Below are positions 34,203 through 43,164 of a stretch of DNA of 64,000 nt, one piece after another. Source of the stretch: Opitutus sp. GAS368 (lineage in GTDB: Bacteria > Verrucomicrobiota > Verrucomicrobiia > Opitutales > Opitutaceae); contig NZ_LT629735.1 of NCBI RefSeq assembly GCF_900104925.1, positions 3,765,001-3,829,000 on the forward strand. Direction: 5' to 3'. The notes under the pieces are model-generated. The model had not been told where the DNA came from and did not search any database. It saw only the letters and a list, made by a program, of their open reading frames with translations. The position numbers were made by a program, and so were the translations under genes. Numbering within the stretch: the stretch's first letter is position 1; each line of letters begins with the position of its first letter.

Positions 34203-35372
34203 ATGCTCCCGCTGCCGACCATCGTCCACCTCGACGCCGACGCGTTCTTCGTGTCGTGCGAGCTGTCGCTGAAGCCCGAGCTGCGCGGCACCAAGTGCGC
34301 CGTGGGCGGCCGCGAGCGGGGCATCATCTCCTCGGCGAGTTACGAGGCGCGGGCTTGCGGGGTCTACACGCCGATGCCCACCAAGCTGGCGCTGAAGGTC
34401 TGCCCCGACCTGATCCTGCTGCCGCACACCGCCGGCATCTACAGCAAGAAGTCCCGTGAGATGTTCGACCTGTGCGAGACGCTCACGCCCGTCGTGCAGC
34501 GGAATTCCGTCGACGAGGGTTACCTCGACATCGGGCCGTGCGGCTTCAAGACGCTGCCGGAGATCGAGCGGCGCGTGCGCGCCCTGCAGCAGCGCATCTG
34601 GGACGACCTGCAGATCCCGACCTCTTTCGGTATCGCCGCCAACAAGCTCGTGTCCGCCATCGCCAGCAAGGCCCGCAAGCCGCGCGGGTTCACGGTCGTG
34701 CCACCCGGGGAGGAAGCGGCGTTCCTGGCGCCGCTGAAGATCAGTGTGATTCCCGGCGTGGGCAAGAAGAGCGAGGAACGGCTGGCGGCGTCCGGCATCC
34801 GGCTCGTCAGCGACGTGCTTACGCGGAGCGAGCGCGAACTGAAGAACCTCTTCGGCAGCGGCTGGGAGGAGATGTTGCGAACCGCCCGCGGCGAGGACGA
34901 CCGGCCGGTGCATACCGACCACGAGGACGCGAAGTCTTATTCGGTGCAGGAGACCTTCGGCGAGGACATCAGCGACTTGGCCGAGATTGAGCGCATCGCC
35001 AAGCGAATGATCGACGAGCTGATGCCCGCCATCCGCGGCGATGGGAAACGGGTGAAGACGATGACGGTCAAGGTGCGCTACCCCGGCATGGAAAACAGCA
35101 CGGCCGGCCGAAGCCTGGCCGAGGCCACGGACCTGGAGGCGCCGTTTTATCCGCTGGTGCAGCCGCTGTTGAAGGCGGCGTGGACGCAGCGCCGGCCGTT
35201 GCGCCTGGTGAGCGTGCGGTTTTCCGGCGTGGAGGAGAAGGGCAGCCAGCTCGAGATGTTCGCCCAGACCGACGAGAAGAAACGCCGGTTGGCCGCGGTC
35301 ATGGACAAACTGAACGCCAAGGGCCAGGCCGGCATCGTCCGCCACGGGCATCAAATACAAAAAGAAGATTAA
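34203..35372 (+). CDS. dinB: DNA polymerase IV (Y family)
   Basis: 389 residues. The catalytic core has HLDADAFFVSCE with the metal-binding Asp, the palm motif NSVDEGYLDIG and the steric region SYEARACGVYTPMP. Next is KLVSAIASKARKPRG and the helix-hairpin-helix SVIPGVGKKSEERL. A little-finger domain follows, and SQLEMF near residue 355 resembles the beta-clamp binding pentapeptide. It performs low-fidelity translesion synthesis. The ATG at 34203 is used because the earlier in-frame ATG at 34164 lies in a palindrome. No LexA box is recognisable upstream. Confidence 0.94.
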   Translation: MLPLPTIVHLDADAFFVSCELSLKPELRGTKCAVGGRERGIISSASYEARACGVYTPMPTKLALKVCPDLILLPHTAGIYSKKSREMFDLCETLTPVVQRNSVDEGYLDIGPCGFKTLPEIERRVRALQQRIWDDLQIPTSFGIAANKLVSAIASKARKPRGFTVVPPGEEAAFLAPLKISVIPGVGKKSEERLAASGIRLVSDVLTRSERELKNLFGSGWEEMLRTARGEDDRPVHTDHEDAKSYSVQETFGEDISDLAEIERIAKRMIDELMPAIRGDGKRVKTMTVKVRYPGMENSTAGRSLAEATDLEAPFYPLVQPLLKAAWTQRRPLRLVSVRFSGVEEKGSQLEMFAQTDEKKRRLAAVMDKLNAKGQAGIVRHGHQIQKED

Positions 35373-35446
35373 CCACGACGACACGACGTCACCACGAGCT
35401 TTTAAGCTTGGTCTTAGGAGCGTCGTGCCGTGGTGTCGTGGTGGTG
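35371..35446. repeat. ACCACGAC-type hairpin between dinB and the phosphatase gene
   Basis: ACCACGACGACACGACGTCACC at the left and the imperfect inverse CGTGCCGTGGTGTCGTGGTGG at the right. It begins at the dinB stop (TAA of TTAACCACGAC) and ends on the probable GTG start of the next gene. Confidence 0.8.
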
Positions 35447-36235
35447 AATGAACTAGATCAACGTATTGCCACCGCCAAGCAGGTCGTCATGGCCGAGACG
35501 GCGCTGCTGCACCGGGAATTCGGGCACGCCAAGCCCGTCATCAAGCACGACGGCACCAAGGTCACGCCGGTGGACATTGCCATCTCGCAGCACCTGCAGG
35601 ACGCCATCACCCAGGCCTTTCCCGCCGACCAGTTTTTCAGCGAGGAGCTGACGCCCACCGCGGTGCCGGTGCCGCTCACGTCCCGCTTCTGCTGGGTGTG
35701 CGATCCGATCGACGGCACGAACAATTACGCCAACGGCATCATCTACTGCGCCATCTCACTCGCGCTGCTGGAAAACGGCACACCCATCTACGGCATCATC
35801 TACGACATGGCGCGGCGCGTTCTCATCCACGGCGGTCCCGGCCGCGGCGTGTGGGACGGCGACAAGCCGGCGAAAGCCCGGGCGGAGGCGCCGAACAGCC
35901 ACAGCCTGGTTGGGTTTCATTCCCCGGTGGAAAAGGTCTATGCGGCGGAAGGCAAGAAGCTCATCGAAAATTTCAAGATCCGCGGGCTCGGCAGCAGCAC
36001 GCTGCACCTGGCTTATGCGGCCATCGGACTGCTCGACGGGGTGGTGGACCACAACAACAAGGTCTGGGACATCGCCGCCGCCTGCGCGCTGCTGACGGAG
36101 GCCGGCGTCGAGATCCACTACCTGGAAAACCCGCCGTTCCCGATGACGGAGTTCACGCTCAAGGCCAAGCGCATCCAATACGCCGCGGGCAATCCGGCGA
36201 TGGTGGCGAAGCTGCGGGAAGTGATCGGGAGATAG
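35444..36235 (+). CDS. Inositol monophosphatase family protein
   Basis: About 263 residues. The metal-binding motifs are DGTKVTPVDIAIS (residues about 35-47), SEELTP, WVCDPIDGTNNYANG (the WxxDPIDGTxN signature, about 83) and WDIAAACALLTEAG near the C-terminus. Family members dephosphorylate inositol phosphates, 3'-phosphoadenosine phosphates or sugar bisphosphates with Mg2+; the exact substrate is open. The first conserved residues follow a run of GTG codons contributed by a palindrome (35371-35446), and no ATG is available close by. I chose GTG 35444, but 35441 is equally possible. Confidence 0.88.
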   Translation: MNELDQRIATAKQVVMAETALLHREFGHAKPVIKHDGTKVTPVDIAISQHLQDAITQAFPADQFFSEELTPTAVPVPLTSRFCWVCDPIDGTNNYANGIIYCAISLALLENGTPIYGIIYDMARRVLIHGGPGRGVWDGDKPAKARAEAPNSHSLVGFHSPVEKVYAAEGKKLIENFKIRGLGSSTLHLAYAAIGLLDGVVDHNNKVWDIAAACALLTEAGVEIHYLENPPFPMTEFTLKAKRIQYAAGNPAMVAKLREVIGR

Positions 36236-36271
36236 GATACTCGGGGGACTGGAGCTATCAGCTCCTGCCTT

Positions 36272-36643
36272 GTCATTCTGAGCGAAAGCGAAGAATCCAG
36301 TCGTGGGCCGACGCAATGACTACGCATGCTTACTGGATCTACATTCTGACTAATCGCTGGAATGGCACCCTCTATGTTGGCGTAACCAACGACCTGAAGC
36401 GCCGCATTTGGGAACACAGGGCCGGTGCGATTCCGGGTTTCACCAAGCAGTATGGATTGAAGAGGTTGCTTTACTATGAGGAATTTCGCGATGTGCGCCG
36501 AGCCATCGACCGCGAGAAGCACCTCAAAGGATGGAACCGGCAACGAAAGCTTGAGCTGATCGAGAGAGGGAATCCCGATTGGAAGGACCTGAGCACTGAT
36601 TGGTTTAGCGAAGGACTGGATTCTTCGCTGCGCTCAGAATGAC
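36272..36643 (+). mobile_element. Candidate GIY-YIG element framed by inverted REP-like arms
   Basis: The left arm 36272-36300 (GTCATTCTGAGCG...GAATCCAG) and the right arm 36616-36643 (its inverse, CTGGATTCTTCGC...AGAATGAC) enclose a 108-codon GIY-YIG nuclease gene. The arms belong to the same family as the doublet at 1330-1411, in the same relative orientation. The right arm encodes the last residues and the stop of the nuclease. That this is a mobile unit is inference. Confidence 0.5.
36316..36642 (+). CDS. GIY-YIG nuclease superfamily protein (YhbQ/COG2827-like)
   Basis: 108 residues. The motif pair is YWIYILTNRWNGTLYVGVTN (YxYIL...LYVGxTxD). It is followed by DLKRRIWEHRAGAIPGFTKQ with the conserved Arg, LKRLLYYEEF, and REKHLKGWNRQRKLELIERG with the metal-binding Glu region typical of small stand-alone GIY-YIG proteins. 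The C-terminus (EGLDSSLRSE) and the stop are encoded by a REP-like arm. Possible roles range from DNA repair to mobilising the flanking palindromes. GC content is lower than in neighbouring genes by eye, which may point to transfer. Confidence 0.9.
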   Translation: MTTHAYWIYILTNRWNGTLYVGVTNDLKRRIWEHRAGAIPGFTKQYGLKRLLYYEEFRDVRRAIDREKHLKGWNRQRKLELIERGNPDWKDLSTDWFSEGLDSSLRSE

Positions 36644-36702
36644 AGGCCGAGGAACTTGAACCTACAGCGAATGCCGACCAGCGGTGCTGAGCGATTTCTC
36701 TG

Positions 36703-38061
36703 TCATACCTGATACGTCTGGAGCGGAACCGGGTCGAGGATCTTGGACTTCGGCATCTTGGCGGTGAGCTGCTCCATGAACCAGGCGCGGGCCGGCGGGT
36801 CGCCGTGGGTCAGGACGATGGAACGGGCCTGCGTTTTCACCGCGAAATTGAGGAGTTCGTCGCGCGTGGCGTGGCCGCTGAACTCGAAGCGCTCGATGTG
36901 GGCGCGGACGCGGGTCTTCACGTTGACGGCGTCGAAGAGGAACTGGTCGCCGTTGTTGGCCGCCAGCAGGTGGCCGCCGGGGGTGTCGGGGTCGCAGTAG
37001 CCGACGAACAGGATGCTGTGCTTGGCGTTGCCGAGCAGGCAGGAAGCGATGGTGTAGGAGGGCGTGTTCTCCGCCACCATGCCGGCGCTGACGACGTAGA
37101 TGCCCTGGATGGGCGGCTCCTTGCCGGGCTTGAGGTCGCGGGGGGCTTTCTTGGCCTTGAGGTCCTTGAGGATGCTGCGGGTGAAGTGGACCATGCCCGT
37201 CTTCTTGCTGATCTGGTCGAAGTAATCGGCGATGTCCATGCCCAGCCCGGAGACGAAGATCGGGCACTCGGCGAGGCGGTCGAATTTCCGGGCGTCGTGG
37301 AGGATGGCCATGATCTCCTGCATGCGGCCGAGCGCGAAGACCGGGATGAGCACCGAGCCGCCGCGCTGGATGGTGGCGTTGATCGTTTCGACGAGGCGGA
37401 TCATCTCCTTGGAGCGGGTGATGCCCGGCGGCTTCTCGGTGGCGCCGTGGGTGGTCTCGGTGACGAGTGTGTCGAACTTGCCGGTCGGGAACTTGGCGCC
37501 GGCGAGGATGCGCTGGACCTGGAAGAGGACGTCGCCCGTGAAGAAGATGCGGCGGTGCTTGTGGTGGATCTCGATGCCGGCGGCGCCGGGCACGTGCCCG
37601 GCGGGATGGAAGGTGAACTCGATCTCATCGCGCGCGCCGGCGAACTTCTTCGGACTGTTGAAGGCGAGGGGATACATCCGCGGCGCGACGCGGTCGATTT
37701 CCTCGTGGGTGAAGAGCGGGTAGTCGGGGATGTTCTTCTCCTCCTTCTCACGCAGCATGACGTTGGCGGAGTTGTGCAGCATGCGCTCGATCAGCATGTG
37801 GCTCGGCTGCGTCATGATCACCGGGGTGTTCGGGTAGGCGCGCATCAGCAGCGGCAGCGAGCCGATGTGGTCCAGGTGGCAGTGCGTGATGAGGATGAGG
37901 TCCAGCTTCACACCCTGCAGCGGGCGGAGGTTTGGCGCGGCGACGCGGCCGATCTTCTTCGGGTGCAGGCCGCTGTCCACGACGAGGTGGAAATCGCCCA
38001 GTTGGACGTAGAGCGAATTGGCGCCGATGCCGCCGTCCGCGTTGAGGTCGATAATCTTCAT
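36703..38061 (-). CDS. Beta-CASP metallo-beta-lactamase ribonuclease (CPSF/YSH1-like)
   Basis: 452 residues. Motifs: LITHCHLDHIGSLPLL (HxHxDH with Cys in place of Ala), HPAGHVPGAAG, FFTGDVLFQ, ETTHGATEKP, the beta-CASP segment VLIPVFALGRMQEIMAIL, SAGMV, and the RMMBL-type end RFEFSGHATRDELLNF with LTHGDPPA. Homologues are mRNA 3'-end processing-type exo/endonucleases in archaea and several bacterial phyla. It differs from the shorter enzyme at 11174-12154, which lacks the RMMBL part. It lies alone and is preceded by a cruciform-like repeat (38123-38321). Confidence 0.88.
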   Translation of the reverse strand: MKIIDLNADGGIGANSLYVQLGDFHLVVDSGLHPKKIGRVAAPNLRPLQGVKLDLILITHCHLDHIGSLPLLMRAYPNTPVIMTQPSHMLIERMLHNSANVMLREKEEKNIPDYPLFTHEEIDRVAPRMYPLAFNSPKKFAGARDEIEFTFHPAGHVPGAAGIEIHHKHRRIFFTGDVLFQVQRILAGAKFPTGKFDTLVTETTHGATEKPPGITRSKEMIRLVETINATIQRGGSVLIPVFALGRMQEIMAILHDARKFDRLAECPIFVSGLGMDIADYFDQISKKTGMVHFTRSILKDLKAKKAPRDLKPGKEPPIQGIYVVSAGMVAENTPSYTIASCLLGNAKHSILFVGYCDPDTPGGHLLAANNGDQFLFDAVNVKTRVRAHIERFEFSGHATRDELLNFAVKTQARSIVLTHGDPPARAWFMEQLTAKMPKSKILDPVPLQTYQV

Positions 38062-38122
38062 TAGGTCAAGATGAGACAGGCGGGATGCGTTGGCGGGTGC
38101 AAGAGAAAGGTGGTTTTTGAGA

Positions 38123-38321
38123 GGCCACTAATGGGATTCCGCCAACGGCGGAATCTACTTTCACTGCTCCGGCTAATCGCCTCCGCCGACAGGTTCAGGG
38201 GGCGGCTGATCGCCGCCCTCTCTCTGCCCGCGATTAGCGGGCCCCCGAAACCCACCGTGCAGGCGATCAGCCGGAGCGGTTTCCGTGGATTTCACCTTTG
38301 GTGAAATTCCATTAGTGGTCC
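38123..38321. repeat. Large multi-arm palindrome (199 bp)
   Basis: Outer ends GGCCACTAATGG and CCATTAGTGGTCC. Just inside are two hairpins, GATTCCGCCAACGGCGGAATC at the left and ATTTCACCTTTGGTGAAAT at the right. Further in is a long pair, GCTCCGGCTAATCGCCT with AGGCGATCAGCCGGAGC, around GC-rich hairpins. It fills most of the 293-bp gap between apaG and the ribonuclease gene. Confidence 0.88.
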
Positions 38322-38354
38322 TTTTCGGAGGTTTGAAGACACATCCTGGTGATT

Positions 38355-38738
38355 TCAATCGCTCGGCGGAATCTCCATCTCAAACGCTGGGATGCGAACA
38401 AAGACGCGGCGACCCTGGTCGTCGAGGCCGTGGAAGCTGCCGTGGGCCCGACCGGGCTGGCCGGACACGTGGTAGCTGTTGTAGGAGAAGTGTCCGCCGG
38501 GGGCCAGGGTGGGGGTCTCGCCGACGATCTTGTCGCCCTCGACCACCAGGCGGGTGCCGTCGGCGTGCTCGATGACCCATTTGCGGCCCAGCAGGGTGAC
38601 CGTGCGCTCCGAATCGTTGCGGATGGTCAGGTAATAGACGAAGGCATGCGGCTGGTCGGGCGGCAGGTTGCCCCCGTGGTGATAGACGAGCTTGTCCAAT
38701 TCGACCTTCAGGCCGGGCAGTTCGAGCGGAGCAGACAT
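38355..38738 (-). CDS. apaG: ApaG domain protein
   Basis: 127 residues, a stand-alone ApaG/DUF525 immunoglobulin-like fold. It has FVYYLTIRNDSERTVTLLGR, KWVIEHADGTRLVVEGDKIV, ETPTLAPGGHFSYNSYH and MEIPPSD at the end; all are hallmarks of ApaG. The E. coli protein is linked to cobalt/magnesium homeostasis and the family binds pyrophosphate-type ligands, but the biochemical role is still unsettled. It appears monocistronic. Confidence 0.92.
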   Translation of the reverse strand: MSAPLELPGLKVELDKLVYHHGGNLPPDQPHAFVYYLTIRNDSERTVTLLGRKWVIEHADGTRLVVEGDKIVGETPTLAPGGHFSYNSYHVSGQPGRAHGSFHGLDDQGRRVFVRIPAFEMEIPPSD

Positions 38739-38805
38739 GTGGTGGGACTGACTTGAACCACGAAGGCACGAAGGGCACGAAGAAAATACCGGCAGGCTTT
38801 TTTAA

Positions 38806-38886
38806 CCACTAATCCACACTAATAAGTCACTAATTAAGCCGGGTTGGGCAGTCTGGGATTAGTGCCTCATTAGTGTGGATTAGTGG
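38806..38886. repeat. CCACTAATCCACACTAAT palindrome upstream of purH
   Basis: CCACTAATCCACACTAATAA at the left and ATTAGTGTGGATTAGTGG at the right, with a second inner pair. It ends 69 bp before the purH start. The sequence to its left (38756-38786) holds a half-site of an ACCACGAAGGCACGAAGG repeat. Confidence 0.9.
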
Positions 38887-38955
38887 TGCCAAGCCTTGGG
38901 GATAAACTTTCCCGCTTGCCGCGGAAAAGCCCGGGGCGCACAAAGGCCTGATTCT

Positions 38956-40503
38956 ATGGAAAAGCTCGCCCTGCTTTCGGTCAGTGACAAACGCGGCTTG
39001 GTGGAATTCGCCACGGCCCTCGTCAAGCAGCACGGCTACCGGTTGCTGTCCACCGGCGGCACCGCCAAGCTCCTGGCCGAGGCCAAGCTGCCCGTGACCG
39101 AGGTCAGCGCGCATACGGGTTTCCCCGAAATGATGGAGGGCCGCGTGAAGACGCTGCATCCGAAGATCCATGGCGGTTTGCTTTGCCGGCGCGACAAGGC
39201 CGACCATCTGGCCGCGGCGAAGCAGCACGGCATCGACCTGATCGACCTCGTGGTGGTGAACCTCTATCCCTTCGAGCAGACGGTGGCCAAGCCGCACGTC
39301 GAGTTCGAGGAGGCGATCGAGAACATCGACATCGGGGGACCGTCCATGCTGCGCAGCGCGGCCAAGAACCATGAGAGCGTCACCGTCGTGTGCGACCCGG
39401 CGGACTACGATCCGGTGCTAGCGGCCTTGGCGGAGCCGGCGAAACTCAGCGAGCTCCGCCGCAAACTTGCGCTGAAGGTCTTCCAGCGCACCGGCGCCTA
39501 CGACACGGCCATCGCGAAATATCTCGAGGGCCAGCAGGCCGAGCCCGATCTCGAGGCGCTCAGCGGCTTTCCGGCGAACTTCAGCCTGTCGCTCAAGAAG
39601 GCCCAGAGCCTGCGTTACGGAGAGAACCCGCACCAGAAGGCCGCGCTCTACGGCACCTTCCACGAACATTTCTCGCAGCTGCAGGGCAAGGAACTCAGCT
39701 ATAACAACATTCTCGATATCACGGCGGCGACCTACCTGATCGGCGAGTTCGAGCGCCCGACGGTCGCGATCCTCAAGCACACCAATCCCTGTGGCGTCGG
39801 CAGCGCCGATACGCTGCTCGAGGCGTGGGAGAAGGCCTATGCCACGGACCGGCAGGCGCCCTTCGGCGGCATCATCATCGTCAACAACACGCTCGATGGC
39901 GCGCTGGCGAAGATCATCAGCGAGATCTTCACCGAGGTGATCATCGCCCCGCGGTTCAGCGACGAGGCGCGGCAGATTTTCGGCAAGAAGAAGAACCTGC
40001 GGCTCATGATCGCCAAGGAGGGCCTCGGCGCCGACGCGCTGCAGGAGGTGCGCTCCGTGGTCGGCGGCGTGTTGGTGCAGGATCGCGACCGCTCCATGGA
40101 AAAACCCGCCGGCTGGAAAGTGGTGACGAAGCGCCAGCCGACGGCGGAGGAGATGGCCGCCATGCTGTTCGGCTGGAAGGTCGGCAAGCACGTGAAGTCG
40201 AACGCCATCGTCTATTGCCGGGGCGAGCAGACGCTGGGCATCGGCGCCGGCCAGATGGCGCGGGTGGACAGCTCGCGCATCGCGGTGTGGAAGGCGGGGG
40301 AGGCCAAGCTGGACCTGAAGGGCTCCGTCGTGGCCAGCGAGGCGCTGTTCCCGTTCGCCGACGGCCTGATCGCCGCCGCCGAAGCCGGGGCCACCTCAGC
40401 GATTCAACCCGGTGGCTCGGTGCGCGACGAAGAGGTCATCAAGGCCGCCGACGAGCGCGGTCTGGCGATGGTCTTCACCGGCGTCCGGCACTTCAAGCAC
40501 TAG
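38956..40503 (+). CDS. purH: Bifunctional AICAR formyltransferase/IMP cyclohydrolase
   Basis: 515 residues. The N-terminal MGS-like cyclohydrolase domain begins [16 protein letters not shown] and contains STGGTAKLL and [15 protein letters not shown]. The C-terminal transformylase domain has [44 protein letters not shown] and [11 protein letters not shown]. It catalyses the last two steps of de novo IMP synthesis. The ATG at 38956 matches the family start. The 3' end overlaps the convergent DUF2167 gene by 11 bp. Confidence 0.96.
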   Translation: MEKLALLSVSDKRGLVEFATALVKQHGYRLLSTGGTAKLLAEAKLPVTEVSAHTGFPEMMEGRVKTLHPKIHGGLLCRRDKADHLAAAKQHGIDLIDLVVVNLYPFEQTVAKPHVEFEEAIENIDIGGPSMLRSAAKNHESVTVVCDPADYDPVLAALAEPAKLSELRRKLALKVFQRTGAYDTAIAKYLEGQQAEPDLEALSGFPANFSLSLKKAQSLRYGENPHQKAALYGTFHEHFSQLQGKELSYNNILDITAATYLIGEFERPTVAILKHTNPCGVGSADTLLEAWEKAYATDRQAPFGGIIIVNNTLDGALAKIISEIFTEVIIAPRFSDEARQIFGKKKNLRLMIAKEGLGADALQEVRSVVGGVLVQDRDRSMEKPAGWKVVTKRQPTAEEMAAMLFGWKVGKHVKSNAIVYCRGEQTLGIGAGQMARVDSSRIAVWKAGEAKLDLKGSVVASEALFPFADGLIAAAEAGATSAIQPGGSVRDEEVIKAADERGLAMVFTGVRHFKH

Positions 40504-41440
40504 CCGGGGGCGGCGGGGTGGGCGCGGCGGCTTCCTCCGCTTTGCGTCCGCGCATCCAGTTCCAGAGTTTCTTCAGGGAACTGGCGGCCGCGACCAGCGC
40601 GAGAAGAATGACCTTCTTGAACGCGAGGATGCCCACCCAGAGCAACTTGAAGAACCCGGCCTTGGCCGCGAGGCCTCCAGCCACCAGCGCGGCCAGGCCG
40701 TAGGTGGCGACCTTGTCGGTGCTGGTGTTGAAGTCGGCGTAACGGTGGCCTTCCTGGAAGTCCACCATGGCGAGCAGGGCGGGGGTGGCCGCCTCGACCA
40801 CCTTCAGCTGCGGCATCACCGCCACGACGTTGAGCACGAGCACGCCGCGGCGCCCCAGCATGCGGATGTTGTAGTTCAGCGTGTGCTCTTTCTCGTCGCC
40901 AAACTTGATTTCCTTGGCCCAATACAGCTTGTGGGTCGAGGCGTCGTAGCGCGGCGGCGCCGCCCAGCCGATCAGCTCGATGGGCGGGTAACCGGCCTCG
41001 GTGCGCTCCTTGTTGGCGCCCGTGGTGTCCTCCTTCATCTTCTTCAGGAGGTCCGCGTAGTCGATCTTGGCCGCGTCATCGTCCTTCACATAACCGTCGT
41101 CGCTGAAACTCAGGACCACGGCCCAGTCGGCGCCGCCCAGCGGGTCGAAGCCCGCCGGCACGATCATGCCGAGCGTGGCGCCGCCGCCGGGATTGCCCCA
41201 CAGCTTGGTCAGCAGGGTCTCGGTGTCAGCCGGGTTGAGGTAGCGGTAATTCTCGGGCAGGCTGATCCGGGCGAGGCCGTCGCGCAGGGTGATCACGCCC
41301 TTTTCATACTTGAGCGTGGCGGCGAGTTTCCCGGCCTTTTCCGCGGCGGCGGCCGGGTCGGGCGGCGGGGCGTCCGCGGCGAAAAGGGCGTTGGCGGCGA
41401 AAAGGCCGAGCAGGGCGGGGACGAGACGCAGGTTTCTCAT
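40493..41440 (-). CDS. DUF2167 membrane protein
   Basis: 315 residues. There is a signal peptide (about 1-22), and a periplasmic domain with [29 protein letters not shown]-type text (here split around residue 45-75) and [20 protein letters not shown], the DUF2167 core. Two C-terminal hydrophobic helices (about 243-290) are followed by a basic and Pro-rich tail. The function is unknown. The stop overlaps the end of purH. It is 3 bp from the M50 peptidase stop upstream and cotranscribed with it. Confidence 0.88.
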   Translation of the reverse strand: MRNLRLVPALLGLFAANALFAADAPPPDPAAAAEKAGKLAATLKYEKGVITLRDGLARISLPENYRYLNPADTETLLTKLWGNPGGGATLGMIVPAGFDPLGGADWAVVLSFSDDGYVKDDDAAKIDYADLLKKMKEDTTGANKERTEAGYPPIELIGWAAPPRYDASTHKLYWAKEIKFGDEKEHTLNYNIRMLGRRGVLVLNVVAVMPQLKVVEAATPALLAMVDFQEGHRYADFNTSTDKVATYGLAALVAGGLAAKAGFFKLLWVGILAFKKVILLALVAAASSLKKLWNWMRGRKAEEAAAPTPPPPASA

Positions 41441-41443
41441 GGG

Positions 41444-42142
41444 TCAATAATGGATCGACGGATAGATCACGCTGGCGGCCCCCAGCAGCAACCTTGGCAG
41501 GATGGGCGAAACGATCCGCGAGGCGAGCAAAATGCCGGCATACCGGAGCCACGGGCTGCGCATCACGGCGGAATATTTCTCCGCGGCCGCGGGCGGCAGC
41601 AGGAGCAGCGGGGCGCTGCTGCCGTCGAGCGGCGGCAGGGGCACGAGGTTGAAAAGGGCCAGCAGCAGGTTGAGCGAAAGCAGGACGCTCAGCAGCGGCG
41701 CCAGGATCCCGCCGGGACCATCGTGTGCGGCCACGGCCAGGTGGGCGGCGGAAAGCGAGGAGGGCGCCCGGAAGAAATCCCATTCGTAGCCGACGCGGAT
41801 CAGCAGCGCGGCGCTGGCGGCCAGGAGCAGGTTGGTGGCGGGCCCGGCCAGGGCCATGAGCGCGGCGCGGCGGGGATATTGCCGCGCCCACTGGGGATCA
41901 TACGGGGCGCTCGCCCAGCCGAAGAGCCAGCCGCCGGCCAGCCAGGAAAGAATGGGCACCACCACCATGCCGAAGGGTTCGCGCCGGATGTGGGGCACCG
42001 GATTGAGGGAGACCTGACCGCCCCGCGCGGCGGTGTCATCGCCCAGCTTCAGTGCGCTCCAGGCATGGGCCGCTTCGTGACAGATCGTGGAGAAAAGAAA
42101 GACGCCATACCAGAGGAGGCCATCCGCCAAGTTGGGTGTCAT
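41444..42142 (-). CDS. Site-2 protease family (M50) membrane metalloprotease
   Basis: 232 residues with about six hydrophobic helices. The zinc motif HEAAHAW (residues about 22-28) lies in the first helix, and the third-ligand motif FNLVPLPPLDGSS is near residue 172. GPATNLLLAASAALL matches the family's GPxxN element. No PDZ domain is present. Such minimal rhomboid-sized S2P homologues cleave transmembrane substrates or act in stress signalling. It is the first gene of a pair with the DUF2167 gene and is divergent from the M48 gene. Confidence 0.9.
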   Translation of the reverse strand: MTPNLADGLLWYGVFLFSTICHEAAHAWSALKLGDDTAARGGQVSLNPVPHIRREPFGMVVVPILSWLAGGWLFGWASAPYDPQWARQYPRRAALMALAGPATNLLLAASAALLIRVGYEWDFFRAPSSLSAAHLAVAAHDGPGGILAPLLSVLLSLNLLLALFNLVPLPPLDGSSAPLLLLPPAAAEKYSAVMRSPWLRYAGILLASRIVSPILPRLLLGAASVIYPSIHY

Positions 42143-42245
42143 CGCGCAGAGGCTACGGGTGGCTTTGGCGGCGTGGGAAGCAAAAACCGGGACGCGCAGG
42201 CGAACTTTGCCTTGGAGCCGGCGGCGGATGGGCTAGGGTCGGCGC

Positions 42246-43031
42246 ATGAAGTCGCGCTTGGGCCTGGGTCTGCTGACGGGAGTCCTCTTGCTGGCGGGTT
42301 GTTACACGGTGCCCGAAACCGGCCGCAGCTCCTTTATCATGCCCTTTGTCGACGACGTGGCCCAGGGCACGGCGGCTTTCACCGACCTCAAGGCCAGGGA
42401 AAAGATTTCGGACGACCCGGCGGCCAACGAGCGCGTCGCCCGGATCGGCCGGCGGATCGCGGCTGCCGTGGGCGACGCCCTGCCGGGCGCCAAGTGGGAG
42501 TTTGTGGTGTTTGACGCACCGAAGACCGTCAACGCCTTCGCCCTGCCGGGCGGCAAGGTGGGCGTCTATTCCGGTCTGCTGGCGCTGACCGATTCCGACG
42601 ATGAGATCGCCATCGTCATGGGGCATGAAATCGGGCACGTGACCGCCCGCCACGGCGCCGAACGCATGAGCAAGGGCGTGGCGGCGGCCCTCCTCGGCGT
42701 GGCGCTGGATGTCGGCCTGAAAGAGAATCGGAACCACGACCTGCTGCTGGTCGCCTACGGCGTGGGTGCCGGCGGCGCGATGCTGAAGTTTTCCCGCGAC
42801 AACGAGAGCGAGGCCGACTTCATCGGCATCCGCTACGCCGCCAAGGCCGGCTATGACCCGCGCGCGGCGGTCAGTTTCTGGCAGAAAATGGAAAAGCAGG
42901 GTTCGTCCGGCGCGGTGCCGGCCTTCCTTTCGACGCATCCCACGCATGAGCGGCGGGTCGCCGACCTCCAGGGCTGGATGCCGCAGGTGCTGCCGCTCTA
43001 CGAGGCGGCGAAACTGAAGTATGGGAATTAA
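42246..43031 (+). CDS. M48-family metalloprotease, lipoprotein
   Basis: 261 residues. The N-terminus GLGLLTGVLLLAGCYTVPETG carries a lipobox (LAGC), so it should be lipid-anchored. The catalytic motif is MGHEIGHVTARHGAERMSKG (HExxH, residues about 125-144) and the third ligand is in NESEADFIGIRYAAKAGYDP. STHPTHERR near the C-terminus is typical of the family. It resembles LoiP/BepA-like quality-control proteases of the envelope but lacks a TPR domain. It stands beside two other peptidase genes. Confidence 0.92.
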   Translation: MKSRLGLGLLTGVLLLAGCYTVPETGRSSFIMPFVDDVAQGTAAFTDLKAREKISDDPAANERVARIGRRIAAAVGDALPGAKWEFVVFDAPKTVNAFALPGGKVGVYSGLLALTDSDDEIAIVMGHEIGHVTARHGAERMSKGVAAALLGVALDVGLKENRNHDLLLVAYGVGAGGAMLKFSRDNESEADFIGIRYAAKAGYDPRAAVSFWQKMEKQGSSGAVPAFLSTHPTHERRVADLQGWMPQVLPLYEAAKLKYGN

Positions 43032-43115
43032 GAAGTAAGAATGAAGAATTAGGAAATTAGACCCCGGCTTTGGATTGTCTGATCGAGCATACTTCTTAAT
43101 TCGTAATTCATCCTT
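43029..43115. repeat. AAGAAGTAAGAATGAAGAATT hairpin
   Basis: AAGAAGTAAGAATGAAGAAT at the left pairs imperfectly with ACTTCTTAATTCGTAATTCA at the right. It is AT-rich compared with its surroundings and begins inside the M48 stop. Confidence 0.75.
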
Positions 43116-43164
43116 CCACCTTTAATTGGCTAGCGCCGCGGGGAGAGTTGGTGCAACCTGCGGC

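Noticed and set aside
36316-36642. GIY-YIG gene as a homing endonuclease in an intron or intein
   Set aside because: It lies in an intergenic gap between complete genes and has no DNA-binding extension, so homing into a gene is not supported.
40493-40503. Overlap of purH and DUF2167 ends as a possible frameshift or misread stop
   Set aside because: Both proteins end at family-consistent positions; an 11-bp convergent overlap is unremarkable.
40412-42514. 700-codon plus-strand frame crossing the DUF2167 and M50 genes
   Set aside because: Repetitive Gly/Gln/Arg-rich translation with no domain; both minus-strand genes underneath are well supported.
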